Positions 25,930-33,696 of a stretch of 58,771 nucleotides of DNA are shown here, one piece after another. The stretch is from contig NZ_FMYY01000029.1 of assembly GCF_900101595.1 (NCBI RefSeq), forward strand, positions 1 through 58,771, in the 5' to 3' direction. The DNA is from Paenibacillus sp. cl123 (lineage in GTDB: Bacteria > Bacillota > Bacilli > Paenibacillales > NBRC-103111). The position numbers and the translations under genes were made by a program. Positions within the stretch are counted from its first letter, which is position 1; each line of letters opens with the position of its first letter. The notes under the pieces are model-generated. The model saw nothing but the letters and a program-made list of their open reading frames with translations, was not told where the DNA came from and ran no database searches.

Positions 25930-25983
25930 TCGAGCAACCTCCCTTTTTTTGTAAACCCCTGTCCTCTGCCGATTATAATGCAC

Positions 25984-26859
25984 TCATCCTTTGATGGAGC
26001 CGATCATAACCCCCTTCACGAAATATTTCTGGATAAAGGGATACACGACGAGCATCGGAATGATCAGAATCATAATAGCGGCCGCTTTCAGGCCTTCGGG
26101 CGTCGTCAACTGTTCCATTTCATCCTTCCTGAGCGTTATAGTATCCTCCAGCATCTGACTGCTGATCATCTGCTGGACCATAACGGTCAGATTTATTTTA
26201 TGGCTGTCATTGATATAGATCAGCACATTCATGAACGAGTTCCAGAAGCCGACGCCATAAAACAAGGTCAGCGTAGCCAGCACCGGGCCGGACAACGGCA
26301 GCACGATGCGGGTCAGCAGTCTGAGCTCGCCGCAGCCGTCCATCCGGGAAGCCTCAATCAGTTCCTCCGGCAGACCCTCGAAGAACGTTTTGAGAATCAG
26401 CATATTGTACGCGCTTACCAAAGCCGGCAGCCATAAAGCCCCGTAGCTGTTTACAAGCCCGATCGATTTGATCACCAGGTAAGTAGGGATCAGGCCGCCG
26501 CTGAACACCATCGTGAACACGATAGCCAGCGTCAGTGTCCTGCGTCCCAGAAAGTAGCGCTTGGACAAGGGATACGCAGCCAGCACCGTAAAGAGCATGC
26601 AAAGCAATGTTCCGACGACGGCAATGACCAGGCTGTTTTGGAAAGCCTTGACCACATTCGTCCCCTTGATGAGCTGTTCATATGAATCCCATTGCACCCG
26701 GATCGGAAATACCGTAACCTGGCCCGCCATTACTGCGCTTGGATCGCTCAGGCTTAGCGCCAGCACATTGAGCAAGGGAAACAGGCAGGTAAGCGCCGCA
26801 AGCGTAAGCAGCGCGTAGTTGATGGCATAGAAAATTCGGTCTCCCGTTGATTCCCGCAT
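25984..26859 (-). CDS. Carbohydrate ABC transporter permease, LplC type (cluster 2)
   Basis: A 291-residue permease with six membrane segments. The EAA loop is ELIEASRMDGCGELRLL followed by IVLPLSGPVLATL, and the C-terminus FVKGVMIGSIKG is typical. GGAGGTGAGCTT precedes the ATG at 26859; the longer frame to 26889 has no better site. It lies between the LplB-type permease and the binding-protein gene and should pair with the former. Confidence 0.93.
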   Translation of the reverse strand: MRESTGDRIFYAINYALLTLAALTCLFPLLNVLALSLSDPSAVMAGQVTVFPIRVQWDSYEQLIKGTNVVKAFQNSLVIAVVGTLLCMLFTVLAAYPLSKRYFLGRRTLTLAIVFTMVFSGGLIPTYLVIKSIGLVNSYGALWLPALVSAYNMLILKTFFEGLPEELIEASRMDGCGELRLLTRIVLPLSGPVLATLTLFYGVGFWNSFMNVLIYINDSHKINLTVMVQQMISSQMLEDTITLRKDEMEQLTTPEGLKAAAIMILIIPMLVVYPFIQKYFVKGVMIGSIKG

Positions 26860-26913
26860 AAGCTCACCTCCTCTCCTCACATCTACCATAAAGACAACTT
26901 GTCATAACGACAT

Positions 26914-27879
26914 CTACCATAGCGACTGATCGAATTTCTTCGCGATCTGATTGGACAGCACGATAAGGATCAGACCGACCAGCGAAGAGAACAGGCCCAT
27001 GGCCGTCGTCAGGCTGAATTGTCCGCCCTGGATGCCCATCCGGTACATATAAGTGGGAATCACATCCGCCACATTGTTGACCACCCGGTTCTGCAGCATG
27101 TAAATCTGATCGAAGCCCAGGTCCATGACCCCTTCCATGGACAGGATCAGCAGGATGATGATCGTCGGCCGGATCCCCGGCAGCGTGATATGCCACATCT
27201 GCTTCCACTTGTTGGCTCCATCCAGACTGGCGGATTCATACAATCCCGGGTCAATTGACGTAATCGCAGCCAGGTATATGATCGCGCTGAACCCGACCTC
27301 CTTCCAGATGCCCGAGCCCAGATACACACCGATCCACGACAGCTCGTTGTACAAGAAGGCGTACCGGTAGCCGAGCAAAGCCTCCAGCCATTGGTTGATC
27401 AGTCCCGATTCCAAGGAAAACAGGGTGATGACCATGCCGCCGACGATGACCCAATTCAAGAAATGCGGCAAATAAACGAGGGTCTGGGCAAGCTTTTTGA
27501 ACCACATCCGTTTGACTTCGTTAAGCAGGACTGCCATGATAATCGGAAACGGAAACCCGACTATAATTTTCAGCAGCGATAAGATCAGCGTATTCCGGAT
27601 AATATTGAGCATCTGCGGGTTGGAGAATAACAACCGGAAATTGCTGAACCCCGCCCAGGGGCTGGCCCATATGCCCTCAGCCAGGCTGTAATGCTTGAAG
27701 GCAATCACAAGTCCGAACATCGGCGCATATTTGAAAACCATAAAATATACGGCAACCGGAACAAACATCAGCATGAGCGGTACGTTCATCTTCAGCAGCC
27801 GCTTGTGCTTCCCTAGGCCCGATGCTGTCTGAGCCGTCTCCCACCTCGTGTTCATCCTCCCGTCCGTGATCTGTTTCAT
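26914..27879 (-). CDS. Carbohydrate ABC transporter permease, LplB type (cluster 2)
   Basis: A 321-residue permease with a first membrane helix at about 33-55 (PLMLMFVPVAVYFMVFKYAP) and the EAA loop YESASLDGANKWKQMW with LPGIRPTIIILL. It is first in the transport operon. The ATG at 27879 has only a modest AAGGA site; an internal ATG at 27855 abuts GGGAGG and is less likely. The leader contains a CcpA-box-like sequence. Confidence 0.92.
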   Translation of the reverse strand: MKQITDGRMNTRWETAQTASGLGKHKRLLKMNVPLMLMFVPVAVYFMVFKYAPMFGLVIAFKHYSLAEGIWASPWAGFSNFRLLFSNPQMLNIIRNTLILSLLKIIVGFPFPIIMAVLLNEVKRMWFKKLAQTLVYLPHFLNWVIVGGMVITLFSLESGLINQWLEALLGYRYAFLYNELSWIGVYLGSGIWKEVGFSAIIYLAAITSIDPGLYESASLDGANKWKQMWHITLPGIRPTIIILLILSMEGVMDLGFDQIYMLQNRVVNNVADVIPTYMYRMGIQGGQFSLTTAMGLFSSLVGLILIVLSNQIAKKFDQSLW

Positions 27880-28026
27880 CGTCCTTCACTCCTCGGCAAC
27901 TTCGGTTTTCAAGCTTCAGCGCAGGGATTGCCGGGCTGCTCCGGCCCATCTGCTGGCTGCCCACTAAGCGTACATAAATGCCCAGCTACCTGTAAATAAA
28001 CACTATTTCATCCATACACATTCCGT

Positions 28027-28070
28027 AAAAAAAGAGAAGAACCCTTTGCCAGCAAGGGGTTCTTCTCTTT
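28027..28070 (-). terminator. Strong rho-independent terminator of the AraC-type membrane regulator gene
   Basis: A perfect 14-pair stem AAAGAGAAGAACCC / GGGTTCTTCTCTTT around a 12-base loop, followed on the minus strand by seven T residues. It separates the regulator transcript from the permease operon that starts about 150 bases further on. Confidence 0.92.
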
Positions 28071-28103
28071 CGGATGCACGGATTATTTTATCGATAAACC
28101 GAT

Positions 28104-28117
28104 TGTAAGCGTACACA
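28104..28117. promoter_or_regulatory. CcpA (cre)-like site
   Basis: TGTAAGCGTACACA matches the catabolite-response consensus TGNAANCGNWNNCW at every fixed position. It abuts the stop codon of the AraC-type regulator and lies about 225 bases before the LplB-type permease start, so it could repress the cluster when better sugars are present. The terminator between it and the permease genes leaves its exact target unclear. Confidence 0.45.
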
Positions 28118-30364
28118 TTATTTTGAAGAATGCTGCTCTTTACGATAGTCCCCCGGAGTAACCCCGACCATTCGCTTGAACATGCGGATGAAGGAGAATG
28201 AATGGGAATAGCCGACGCGCGCAGCGATCTCCTGGACAGAATCTTCCGTTTCCTGCAGCAATGTTTTGGCCTTCTCGATACGGACCCGCGCCAAATATTC
28301 GGAAAACTTCTCCCCGATCTCGTCCTTGAAAAACTGGCTCACGTATTTAATGCCAAACCGGTCGGTGATCTGGACAAGCGAAATGTCCGGATCGTTATAA
28401 TGCTGTTCGATATAGGCCTTCACCTCCCGGATCAGTTCCTTGTTGGAGTGATTCTCACGGTGAGCGGCGACATGAGCGGCCAAGTCGTCCATGAAGGCAA
28501 AGGCTCCCTGCTTCAGATCGTCCAGCACATCGTATGTGGCAAGCAGCTTCTCGATCCGCAAGCTACCGCTCGCATAAGGCTCGGACCATATTTCCCCCGG
28601 GAGATGGCCCAATTCGCGGTGCAGTTGAAAGGACATATAGTTCATCAGGCTGCCAATTTCATCCCGGTTCAGTCTAGCCTGCACGATCTCCTCGAATAAC
28701 AGGTCTAGTTCGCTTCTCCAGCCTTCTTCTCCATTTTTCATACCAAGGATCATCGATTTGATCAGCCGGGTGTTATAAAATAAATCTGACTTGGGCAGCT
28801 GCTCCAGCTCGCATGAACGGATCACCCGGTTGCTCCCAAGCGTTGTCTTATACTTCAGGGCTTCCGAAGCCGCTTCATAGGCCACGGGCAGTTGTTCGTA
28901 GTCTTCGGCAAGCGAACTGATGCCCAGCGTCACGGAAAAATCCAGATGCGTTTGCACCCAGGAGCGAATGGACTCGCACAGTTCTTCGGCTCCCTGACCT
29001 TCGGTAGAATTCGCGGTGGCGGGCAACTGAAACAGAACGCCCAGTTGGTCCGCGGACATCCATTCCTTCCACACGCTAATCCTGTATTGGCCAGCCATCT
29101 CCTTCACCATGCTGGTCAGCACGAATTTCAACAGATTCTGATCCTCGCGAGAATATTTCGTTTCGAATTCAGAGTATCTGTCGATCTCCATCACGGCGAT
29201 CGTGAAGCGCTTGTAAGGAGGCCGCATGTCCAGCGCGGCGGCCGTCTGCTCCCATTCCTCCCGGCCGAACGGGGTCATGCCGTACATCAAATCGAAGAAC
29301 CGCTGACGATACTCGTACACGAGCCCCTCAGCATACTGCTTCTGAAAACCATTGGATTGCTGCACCAGGTCATCCAATGCCGACTGAATAAACCGGAATT
29401 CATCCCGCTTTCCCCCGATCAGATGCCGGGTCTTGCTCAGGGAATAGGCGTCGATGCTCTTCATAATACTCTCGAGCGGCTTATAGTTCCTTCGCGTCAG
29501 CACAATGATCCAGCCGATGCCGAGCAGAACAATCAGCAGCGTCATCCAACCGACATAGGAGAACATCGAGGAAGCGGCCAAGGCCGCTCCCCCATGCAGC
29601 CCGCTTTCGTAATGCCAGCCGGTATAGGCAGAGTCCGGACTCGTGAGCGGGAGGCGGACTCTGTTCACGAATACCTCGTCTCCATGCGACGCATTTCCTG
29701 CGATTAGCTCATAATGGCGGTCCGTAATGGCGTAATAGCTCTTATTGTCGCCGAAAACCTTGGTCACGAACCGCTGGATCGAATCCGTATTGATATTGAT
29801 CACCAACAGTCCGTGAGTTCCGGTTAGCAGCGGTACCTTTCGTACGAGCGATACGACCTTCTCGTACTTTTCCAAACCTTCGAAGGAGCGGTAGGACCGT
29901 ACATCCGACCACCAATAATTCAGAAAATCGGCTTGCCGAATTTGGTCGATGAAGGCCTGGTCTCCAAAGCCCGTACGGGGCTTGAGCATATCATAGCTCA
30001 ACACGATATCGTCCTGCATCCGGTACAAGTACATCGAATCGATGAAGTCGGAGCGCAAGACAATGCGGTGCATATCCGTCGAGATTTGATAGGCCAGCAT
30101 CTGGTCATTCTGCTTCTCAGGGTTGTAATAGAAATCATTGATGGCGGCTTTATTCAGGAAATCGACGGCAAGCTCGTCCACATTCGTCAGGGAAGCGTCC
30201 AGGCTTTGCTTCAAGAACGTAATGAACGCATCGTTCGCCTTGAGGGCTTCCTGCTTGGAATATCGGCTCAGTTGGACGAAAACAATCAGAATGACGGCCA
30301 CGATCATCACTAAAAACACAGGCAGGTACGACAGCAAAAGGCGATAAAACCAGTTTTTCTTCAA
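28118..30364 (-). CDS. AraC-family regulator with membrane sensor domain (YesS-like one-component regulator)
   Basis: A 748-residue protein. TM1 lies at about 9-31 (LLSYLPVFLVMIVAVILIVFV), an extracellular Cache-like domain at about 32-265, and TM2 at about 268-290 (WMTLLIVLLGIGWIIVL). A cytoplasmic linker and GGDEF-like decayed region follow, then a C-terminal AraC HTH at about 645-745 (RVGYSHSFSFIRMFKRMVG, TPGDYRKEQ). It starts with TTG, eight bases after AGGAGG. Sensing and DNA binding are in one chain, so it probably reads an external sugar or wall product and activates the transport operon immediately downstream. It has its own promoter and terminator. Confidence 0.92.
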   Translation of the reverse strand: MKKNWFYRLLLSYLPVFLVMIVAVILIVFVQLSRYSKQEALKANDAFITFLKQSLDASLTNVDELAVDFLNKAAINDFYYNPEKQNDQMLAYQISTDMHRIVLRSDFIDSMYLYRMQDDIVLSYDMLKPRTGFGDQAFIDQIRQADFLNYWWSDVRSYRSFEGLEKYEKVVSLVRKVPLLTGTHGLLVININTDSIQRFVTKVFGDNKSYYAITDRHYELIAGNASHGDEVFVNRVRLPLTSPDSAYTGWHYESGLHGGAALAASSMFSYVGWMTLLIVLLGIGWIIVLTRRNYKPLESIMKSIDAYSLSKTRHLIGGKRDEFRFIQSALDDLVQQSNGFQKQYAEGLVYEYRQRFFDLMYGMTPFGREEWEQTAAALDMRPPYKRFTIAVMEIDRYSEFETKYSREDQNLLKFVLTSMVKEMAGQYRISVWKEWMSADQLGVLFQLPATANSTEGQGAEELCESIRSWVQTHLDFSVTLGISSLAEDYEQLPVAYEAASEALKYKTTLGSNRVIRSCELEQLPKSDLFYNTRLIKSMILGMKNGEEGWRSELDLLFEEIVQARLNRDEIGSLMNYMSFQLHRELGHLPGEIWSEPYASGSLRIEKLLATYDVLDDLKQGAFAFMDDLAAHVAAHRENHSNKELIREVKAYIEQHYNDPDISLVQITDRFGIKYVSQFFKDEIGEKFSEYLARVRIEKAKTLLQETEDSVQEIAARVGYSHSFSFIRMFKRMVGVTPGDYRKEQHSSK

Positions 30365-30470
30365 CCGACACCCCTCCTGAGACTGGAATCTCTTTCTACT
30401 TGCAAAGTTCCAAGTCCATATCTGTTCCTCCTGATTGAGTTTTTTTGTAAGCGCGTTTATGTACTTCCTG

Positions 30471-30498
30471 ATTATACCATGAGGGCCTTTCCGCTCAA
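30471..30498 (-). promoter_or_regulatory. Promoter of the AraC-type membrane regulator
   Basis: On the minus strand TTGAGC (30498-30493), a 16-base spacer and TATAAT (30476-30471). The leader to the TTG start is about 100 bases. A near-cre sequence TGTAAGCGCGTTTA at 30446-30459 lies just downstream of the start but misses one fixed base. Confidence 0.7.
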
Positions 30499-30620
30499 GC
30501 TATATTGACGCCGGCAGGCTCAGTGAAGATACCCGGCCAGCTGTAAGCCTGGAGACCGATTCGAGACGAGTTCCTTCGCGCAGGCAGCGCTTATCCCCAC
30601 ATACTAAGGCTGTGGTCAGC

Positions 30621-30653
30621 AAAAAACGGCCTGCGTCCGCAAAGACGCAAGCC
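30621..30653 (-). terminator. Rho-independent terminator of the DUF2325 gene
   Basis: On the minus strand GGCTTGCGTC, a six-base loop and GACGCAGGCC form about ten pairs with one mismatch, followed by G and TTTTTT. It lies 31 bases past the stop at 30685. Confidence 0.88.
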
Positions 30654-30684
30654 GCCGTCCGGCTGGAGACAGAAACAACTGCAG

Positions 30685-30987
30685 TTAACCAACCAACTGC
30701 AGCGCCTTATCCAGAACCCCTGAAGCTCCGAAGCCGTCATGATAGTCAATTTTCTTGCCCTTCTTCTCCGCCAGTTCCCGAACAGCCCACATCGAGGTGT
30801 GCTTGATGGCTCCCCGCAGGATAATGATAGCATCCGCCTTGTTGATGATGCTCAGAAAATAATTTTCAATAGGACCGCCGCCGGTTTTCCCGTCATGATG
30901 CTCGACACTTAGCCCGCGCTTCTCCCCTAATTTCTTAAACGTATTCGTCTGGCTGCCTCCGATAATCGCTATCTTGATCATAGCCAT
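30685..30987 (-). CDS. DUF2325 domain-containing protein
   Basis: A 100-residue cytoplasmic protein with the family pattern: IAIIGGSQTNTF at the N-terminus, HHDGK near 30, ADAIIILRGAIKHTSMWAV and a final YHDGFGASG. The function of the family is unknown; the fold looks like a small Rossmann-type nucleotide-binding or phospho-site domain. Starts at 30987 (MAMIKIA) and 30981 (MIKIA) are both served by the purine run GGAGGGAGAGGGAG. The open frame to 31263 has no support, because a promoter and a terminator lie inside it. Confidence 0.85.
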   Translation of the reverse strand: MAMIKIAIIGGSQTNTFKKLGEKRGLSVEHHDGKTGGGPIENYFLSIINKADAIIILRGAIKHTSMWAVRELAEKKGKKIDYHDGFGASGVLDKALQLVG

Positions 30988-31039
30988 CTCCCTCTCCCTC
31001 CGTAAGTTAGTGTGATCGCTCGTATATGCTGTTATCCCT

Positions 31040-31067
31040 ATCATAACCAAATAATAATAAATGTCAA
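31040..31067 (-). promoter_or_regulatory. Sigma-A promoter of the DUF2325 gene
   Basis: On the minus strand TTGACA (31067-31062), a 16-base AT-rich spacer and TATGAT (31045-31040), close to consensus. The predicted start is near 31033, giving a leader of about 45 bases. Confidence 0.82.
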
Positions 31068-31092
31068 TAGGTTTAGTCGGATTAAATAAAAT

Positions 31093-31113
31093 AAAGTCCC
31101 TTTCTGGGACTTT
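31093..31113 (-). terminator. Terminator-like hairpin with no obvious upstream gene
   Basis: AAAGTCCC, a five-base loop and GGGACTTT form eight perfect pairs, followed on the minus strand by ATTTTATTTAA. It would stop minus-strand transcription arriving from 31114 onward, but no gene is recognised there. Confidence 0.55.
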
Positions 31114-31502
31114 GACGTTGGAGCCGGAGACGACCGGCTTGCCGTCGCGGGGCAGTATGGCGACCCGCCTTTGAGCCGGCGGCGTGCCGGATACATCCCC
31201 TACAAACTCGGAGGAATCCGACCGGTTCATGCCGAATTGAAATTCCTGCAGAATACCGGTCACAATCCCAACATCGAAGTTGATTGGGAGAAAGGTCCCC
31301 AGGCAGCCGCTGCATGTGACATCCTAACCCCAACACTGAGCCCTCCCTCCAGCGTACGGCCCGCAAACTTTCACTCCGTCGCCTCGAACATCACGCGCCT
31401 TCCTTGCCAAACTGTGCTACTATTAAGAGAAAGGGATTCCTTGGGGTGCGCTTGTTCCGCTGCACAGTTAATCCCAAAACAGCAAACACGAAAGGGGAAG
31501 TC

Positions 31503-32366
31503 GTGTTCATGCACAATCGTATTGCGTACAAGGAAAGCCTCCTGACCGCCGGCGCGATAATCATCGGCGTGCTGCTCGTTTCTATCGGCCTGGAGATGTT
31601 CTTAACCCCGCACAAACTTATTCCCGGAGGCGTAAAGGGCATCGCCATCCTGCTGTCTCATGTGACGGAAATGAAGATGGGGCTTTTTCTGTTGTTTATA
31701 AACCTGCCGTTCGTCCTGTTCAATCGAAAAAAGCCCGTGCAGATGCTATCCGCCCTTATCTCCCTAATCATCATTACCTTGCTCGCCATCTATATGCATC
31801 CATTCCCGCCGCTGCTGGAAAATCCGCTGCCTGCCGCCGTATGCGGAGGCCTCATGCTGGGCGTGGGCCTGGGTCTCATCATTCGATACGGCTGGTATCC
31901 CGACGGTCTGACTGTGGTCGCTGTCTATTTGAACCGAAACATCCGGCTGTCCATCGGCGAGCTTGTGATGCTCCTGAACCTGCTGGTGCTCGCGTGCGGG
32001 GGGTTCCTGTTCGGCTGGGATCAGGCCATCCATTCGGTCATCGCTTATTTTGCCGCCTTCAAGGCGATCCAGTTCACCTTAGAGTTCAGAAATAAAAAGC
32101 TGATCTGGATTTCCTGCGAGGGGCCCCGTGACAGACTCATCAAGCTGCTGACCGAATCCTTTGGTCCCGAAGTTGAAATTCTGAAACAGGACAGCAGCAG
32201 CGGGCCTGCTGACGGCCGCCAGGGACCGGGCTTGTTTCTGGTCCTGCCAAGCAAGCATATCAAGCGGCTGATCGGCCTTGTCCGCGAGCGTTCTCCCTCC
32301 TCCCAGGTTGTCGTCTCTTACGGAGCCCAAGACCTTGCCGGAGCCGAGCCGTATTTGCGGAAATAG
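31503..32366 (+). CDS. YitT family membrane protein (DUF161/DUF2179)
   Basis: A 287-residue protein. Five membrane segments fill about 10-200 (for example LLTAGAIIIGVLLVSIGLEMF and AVCGGLMLGVGLGLIIRYG with the family's GG..LG.G..L..R block). A C-terminal cytoplasmic DUF2179 domain covers about 205-285. The start is ambiguous: GTG at 31503 is five bases after AAAGGGG, while the ATG at 31509 is eleven bases after it. The family's function is not established. It is transcribed alone on the plus strand. Confidence 0.87.
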   Translation: MFMHNRIAYKESLLTAGAIIIGVLLVSIGLEMFLTPHKLIPGGVKGIAILLSHVTEMKMGLFLLFINLPFVLFNRKKPVQMLSALISLIIITLLAIYMHPFPPLLENPLPAAVCGGLMLGVGLGLIIRYGWYPDGLTVVAVYLNRNIRLSIGELVMLLNLLVLACGGFLFGWDQAIHSVIAYFAAFKAIQFTLEFRNKKLIWISCEGPRDRLIKLLTESFGPEVEILKQDSSSGPADGRQGPGLFLVLPSKHIKRLIGLVRERSPSSQVVVSYGAQDLAGAEPYLRK

Positions 32367-32461
32367 CTCGCGCGCGGGGGAAAGGCATTTATCGGAATGG
32401 CTTGGATACAAGCATGATCTACTCTGCGAATCAACAAACAACGCACGCCGAAAATACAACG

Positions 32462-32489
32462 AACCGGAGCAGGCGATGCTTGCTCCGGT
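32462..32489. terminator. Bidirectional terminator between YitT and glutathione peroxidase genes
   Basis: AACCGGAGCA and TGCTCCGGTT form a perfect ten-pair stem with an eight-base loop between two convergent genes. T-rich runs on both sides (GTCGTTTCGG; GTTGTATTTTCGG on the minus strand) are modest. Confidence 0.7.
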
Positions 32490-32567
32490 TGTCGTTTCGG
32501 CAGCTTGCCTGCCGACTTCTTCAAGATAAATAATTTCGTCCCCTTGCCCCTTGAAATAAGTCTTGTT

Positions 32568-33044
32568 CTACAGCAACTCCCGAACATACGCTTCGATCTT
32601 GGCCGGCTCCTCGGTAGGAGCAAACCGCTTGACAACGCGGCCGTCGCGGTCGACGAGAAATTTCGTAAAATTCCATTTGATCGATTTGGTGCCCAGCACT
32701 CCTCTGGCTTCGTCCGTAAGAAGCTTGAACAACGGATGAGCGTCTCTGCCCTTGACGTCAATACGGGAATACAGCGGAAAACTAACGCCGAAGTTTAGCT
32801 CGCAAGCCTCTGCAATCTCGGCATCGTCGTCCTTCTCCTGACGGGCGAACTGCGCGCACGGGAAGCCCAGCACCGCGAAGCCCTTGTCCGCGTAATCGTC
32901 GTGCAGCTTTTGCAGCCCTTTGAATTGCGGCGCGAAGCCGCAGCCCGTCGCCGTATTGACGATAAGCATGACGTCGCCTTGGTAGGGGGCAAGCGTCGCT
33001 TGCTCTCCTTTGATCGTTTTGACGGGGATATCGTAAATAGACAT
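32568..33044 (-). CDS. Glutathione peroxidase family protein
   Basis: A 158-residue thiol peroxidase of the GPx/BsaA family. The catalytic Cys35 is in TATGCGFAPQFKGLQ. The second block is LGFPCAQFARQE with the conserved Gln, and the third is IKWNFTKFLVD with the catalytic Trp-Asn pair. Two positions differ from the usual bacterial sequence (CGFTPQ to CGFAPQ, CNQFGxQE to CAQFARQE). The start at 33044 has GGAG nine bases upstream. A consensus-like promoter with an AT-rich palindrome lies upstream, and it is divergent from a MarR regulator, so peroxide-responsive control is possible. Confidence 0.92.
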   Translation of the reverse strand: MSIYDIPVKTIKGEQATLAPYQGDVMLIVNTATGCGFAPQFKGLQKLHDDYADKGFAVLGFPCAQFARQEKDDDAEIAEACELNFGVSFPLYSRIDVKGRDAHPLFKLLTDEARGVLGTKSIKWNFTKFLVDRDGRVVKRFAPTEEPAKIEAYVRELL

Positions 33045-33069
33045 GATGGCACGCTCCATTTTATATTTT

Positions 33070-33108
33070 ATTTAATTAAATTTTATACAATCAAATAACG
33101 AAAGTCAA
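33070..33108 (-). promoter_or_regulatory. Promoter of the glutathione peroxidase gene with AT-rich palindrome
   Basis: On the minus strand TTGACT (33108-33103), a 17-base spacer and TAAAAT (33085-33080). The perfect palindrome ATTTAATTAAAT (33081-33070) overlaps the end of the -10 box and the start site, a good position for a repressor. MarR/OhrR-type boxes are often AT-rich dyads of this kind. Confidence 0.65.
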
Positions 33109-33121
33109 GCGCCTCCTCCTA

Positions 33122-33168
33122 TTGACCTTAAATCGCCTGCCATCCTATACTAATGATTAGCTGACTAA
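33122..33168 (+). promoter_or_regulatory. Promoter and dyad operator of the MarR gene
   Basis: TTGACC (33122-33127), an 18-base spacer and TATACT (33146-33151). The dyad TTAGCTGACTAA (33157-33168) starts at about the transcription start, fitting autorepression by MarR. A related perfect palindrome TAGTCGACTA occurs at 33661-33670, over the MarR stop codon and before the ABC exporter genes. Confidence 0.6.
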
Positions 33169-33195
33169 CTAATTACATAAAGGAGAGAACCGCCT

Positions 33196-33663
33196 ATGGA
33201 TATTCGCCGGTCGGAATCGATTTTCCATCTCATGTCCCACCTCATGCGGCTGCATCGCCACCATATTCATCTGCATGTGCAGGAGCTGGATGTGTACCCC
33301 GGCCAGCCACCGCTGCTCTTCCGGCTCGCAGAGCGGGACGGCCAGAGCCAGCGCGAGCTGGCGGAGCAGCTCCGGGTCAAGCCCGCGACGCTAACGGTCA
33401 TGATCACGCGCATGCAGAAAAACGGCTTGCTGGAGCGGCGCCCCGATGCGGATGATCAGAGGGTGACGCGGGTGTATCTGACCCCCAAGGGAGAAGAAAC
33501 GACACGCAGACTTAAGGAGACGCTGCAGACGCTGGAGGCGCGAAACCTGGAATCGTTCCTGCCCGAGGAGCGACTGCTGCTGCGCCGATTGCTGCTGCAG
33601 CTGTACGACAATCTGGCGGAGTACGAGCCAAGCGCAGACACTTTCGCCCCGCCCAATAGTTAG
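33196..33663 (+). CDS. MarR-family transcriptional regulator
   Basis: A 155-residue winged-helix regulator. The recognition region is SQRELAEQLRVKPATLTVMI (about 53-72), followed by the wing RRPDADDQRVTRVYLTPKG with the family's D-x-R signature. AGGAGAG precedes the ATG. It is followed after 33 bases by two ABC exporter genes on the same strand, a common arrangement in which MarR represses its own drug-efflux operon. Confidence 0.92.
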   Translation: MDIRRSESIFHLMSHLMRLHRHHIHLHVQELDVYPGQPPLLFRLAERDGQSQRELAEQLRVKPATLTVMITRMQKNGLLERRPDADDQRVTRVYLTPKGEETTRRLKETLQTLEARNLESFLPEERLLLRRLLLQLYDNLAEYEPSADTFAPPNS

Positions 33664-33696
33664 TCGACTACACAATAACGAGGAGCTCGCTGCAAG

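Larger units (their letters stand above)
30988..31502. other. Gene-poor stretch between DUF2325 and YitT genes
   Basis: It holds the DUF2325 promoter (31040-31067) and the terminator-like hairpin 31093-31113. Open frames exist across 31114-31500 on both strands but none has a ribosome site or a recognisable family. I see no RNA gene. Confidence 0.5.

Noticed and set aside
30446..30459. Second cre-like site TGTAAGCGCGTTTA
   Set aside because: It fails the fixed C near the end of the consensus, so it was not listed as a CcpA site.
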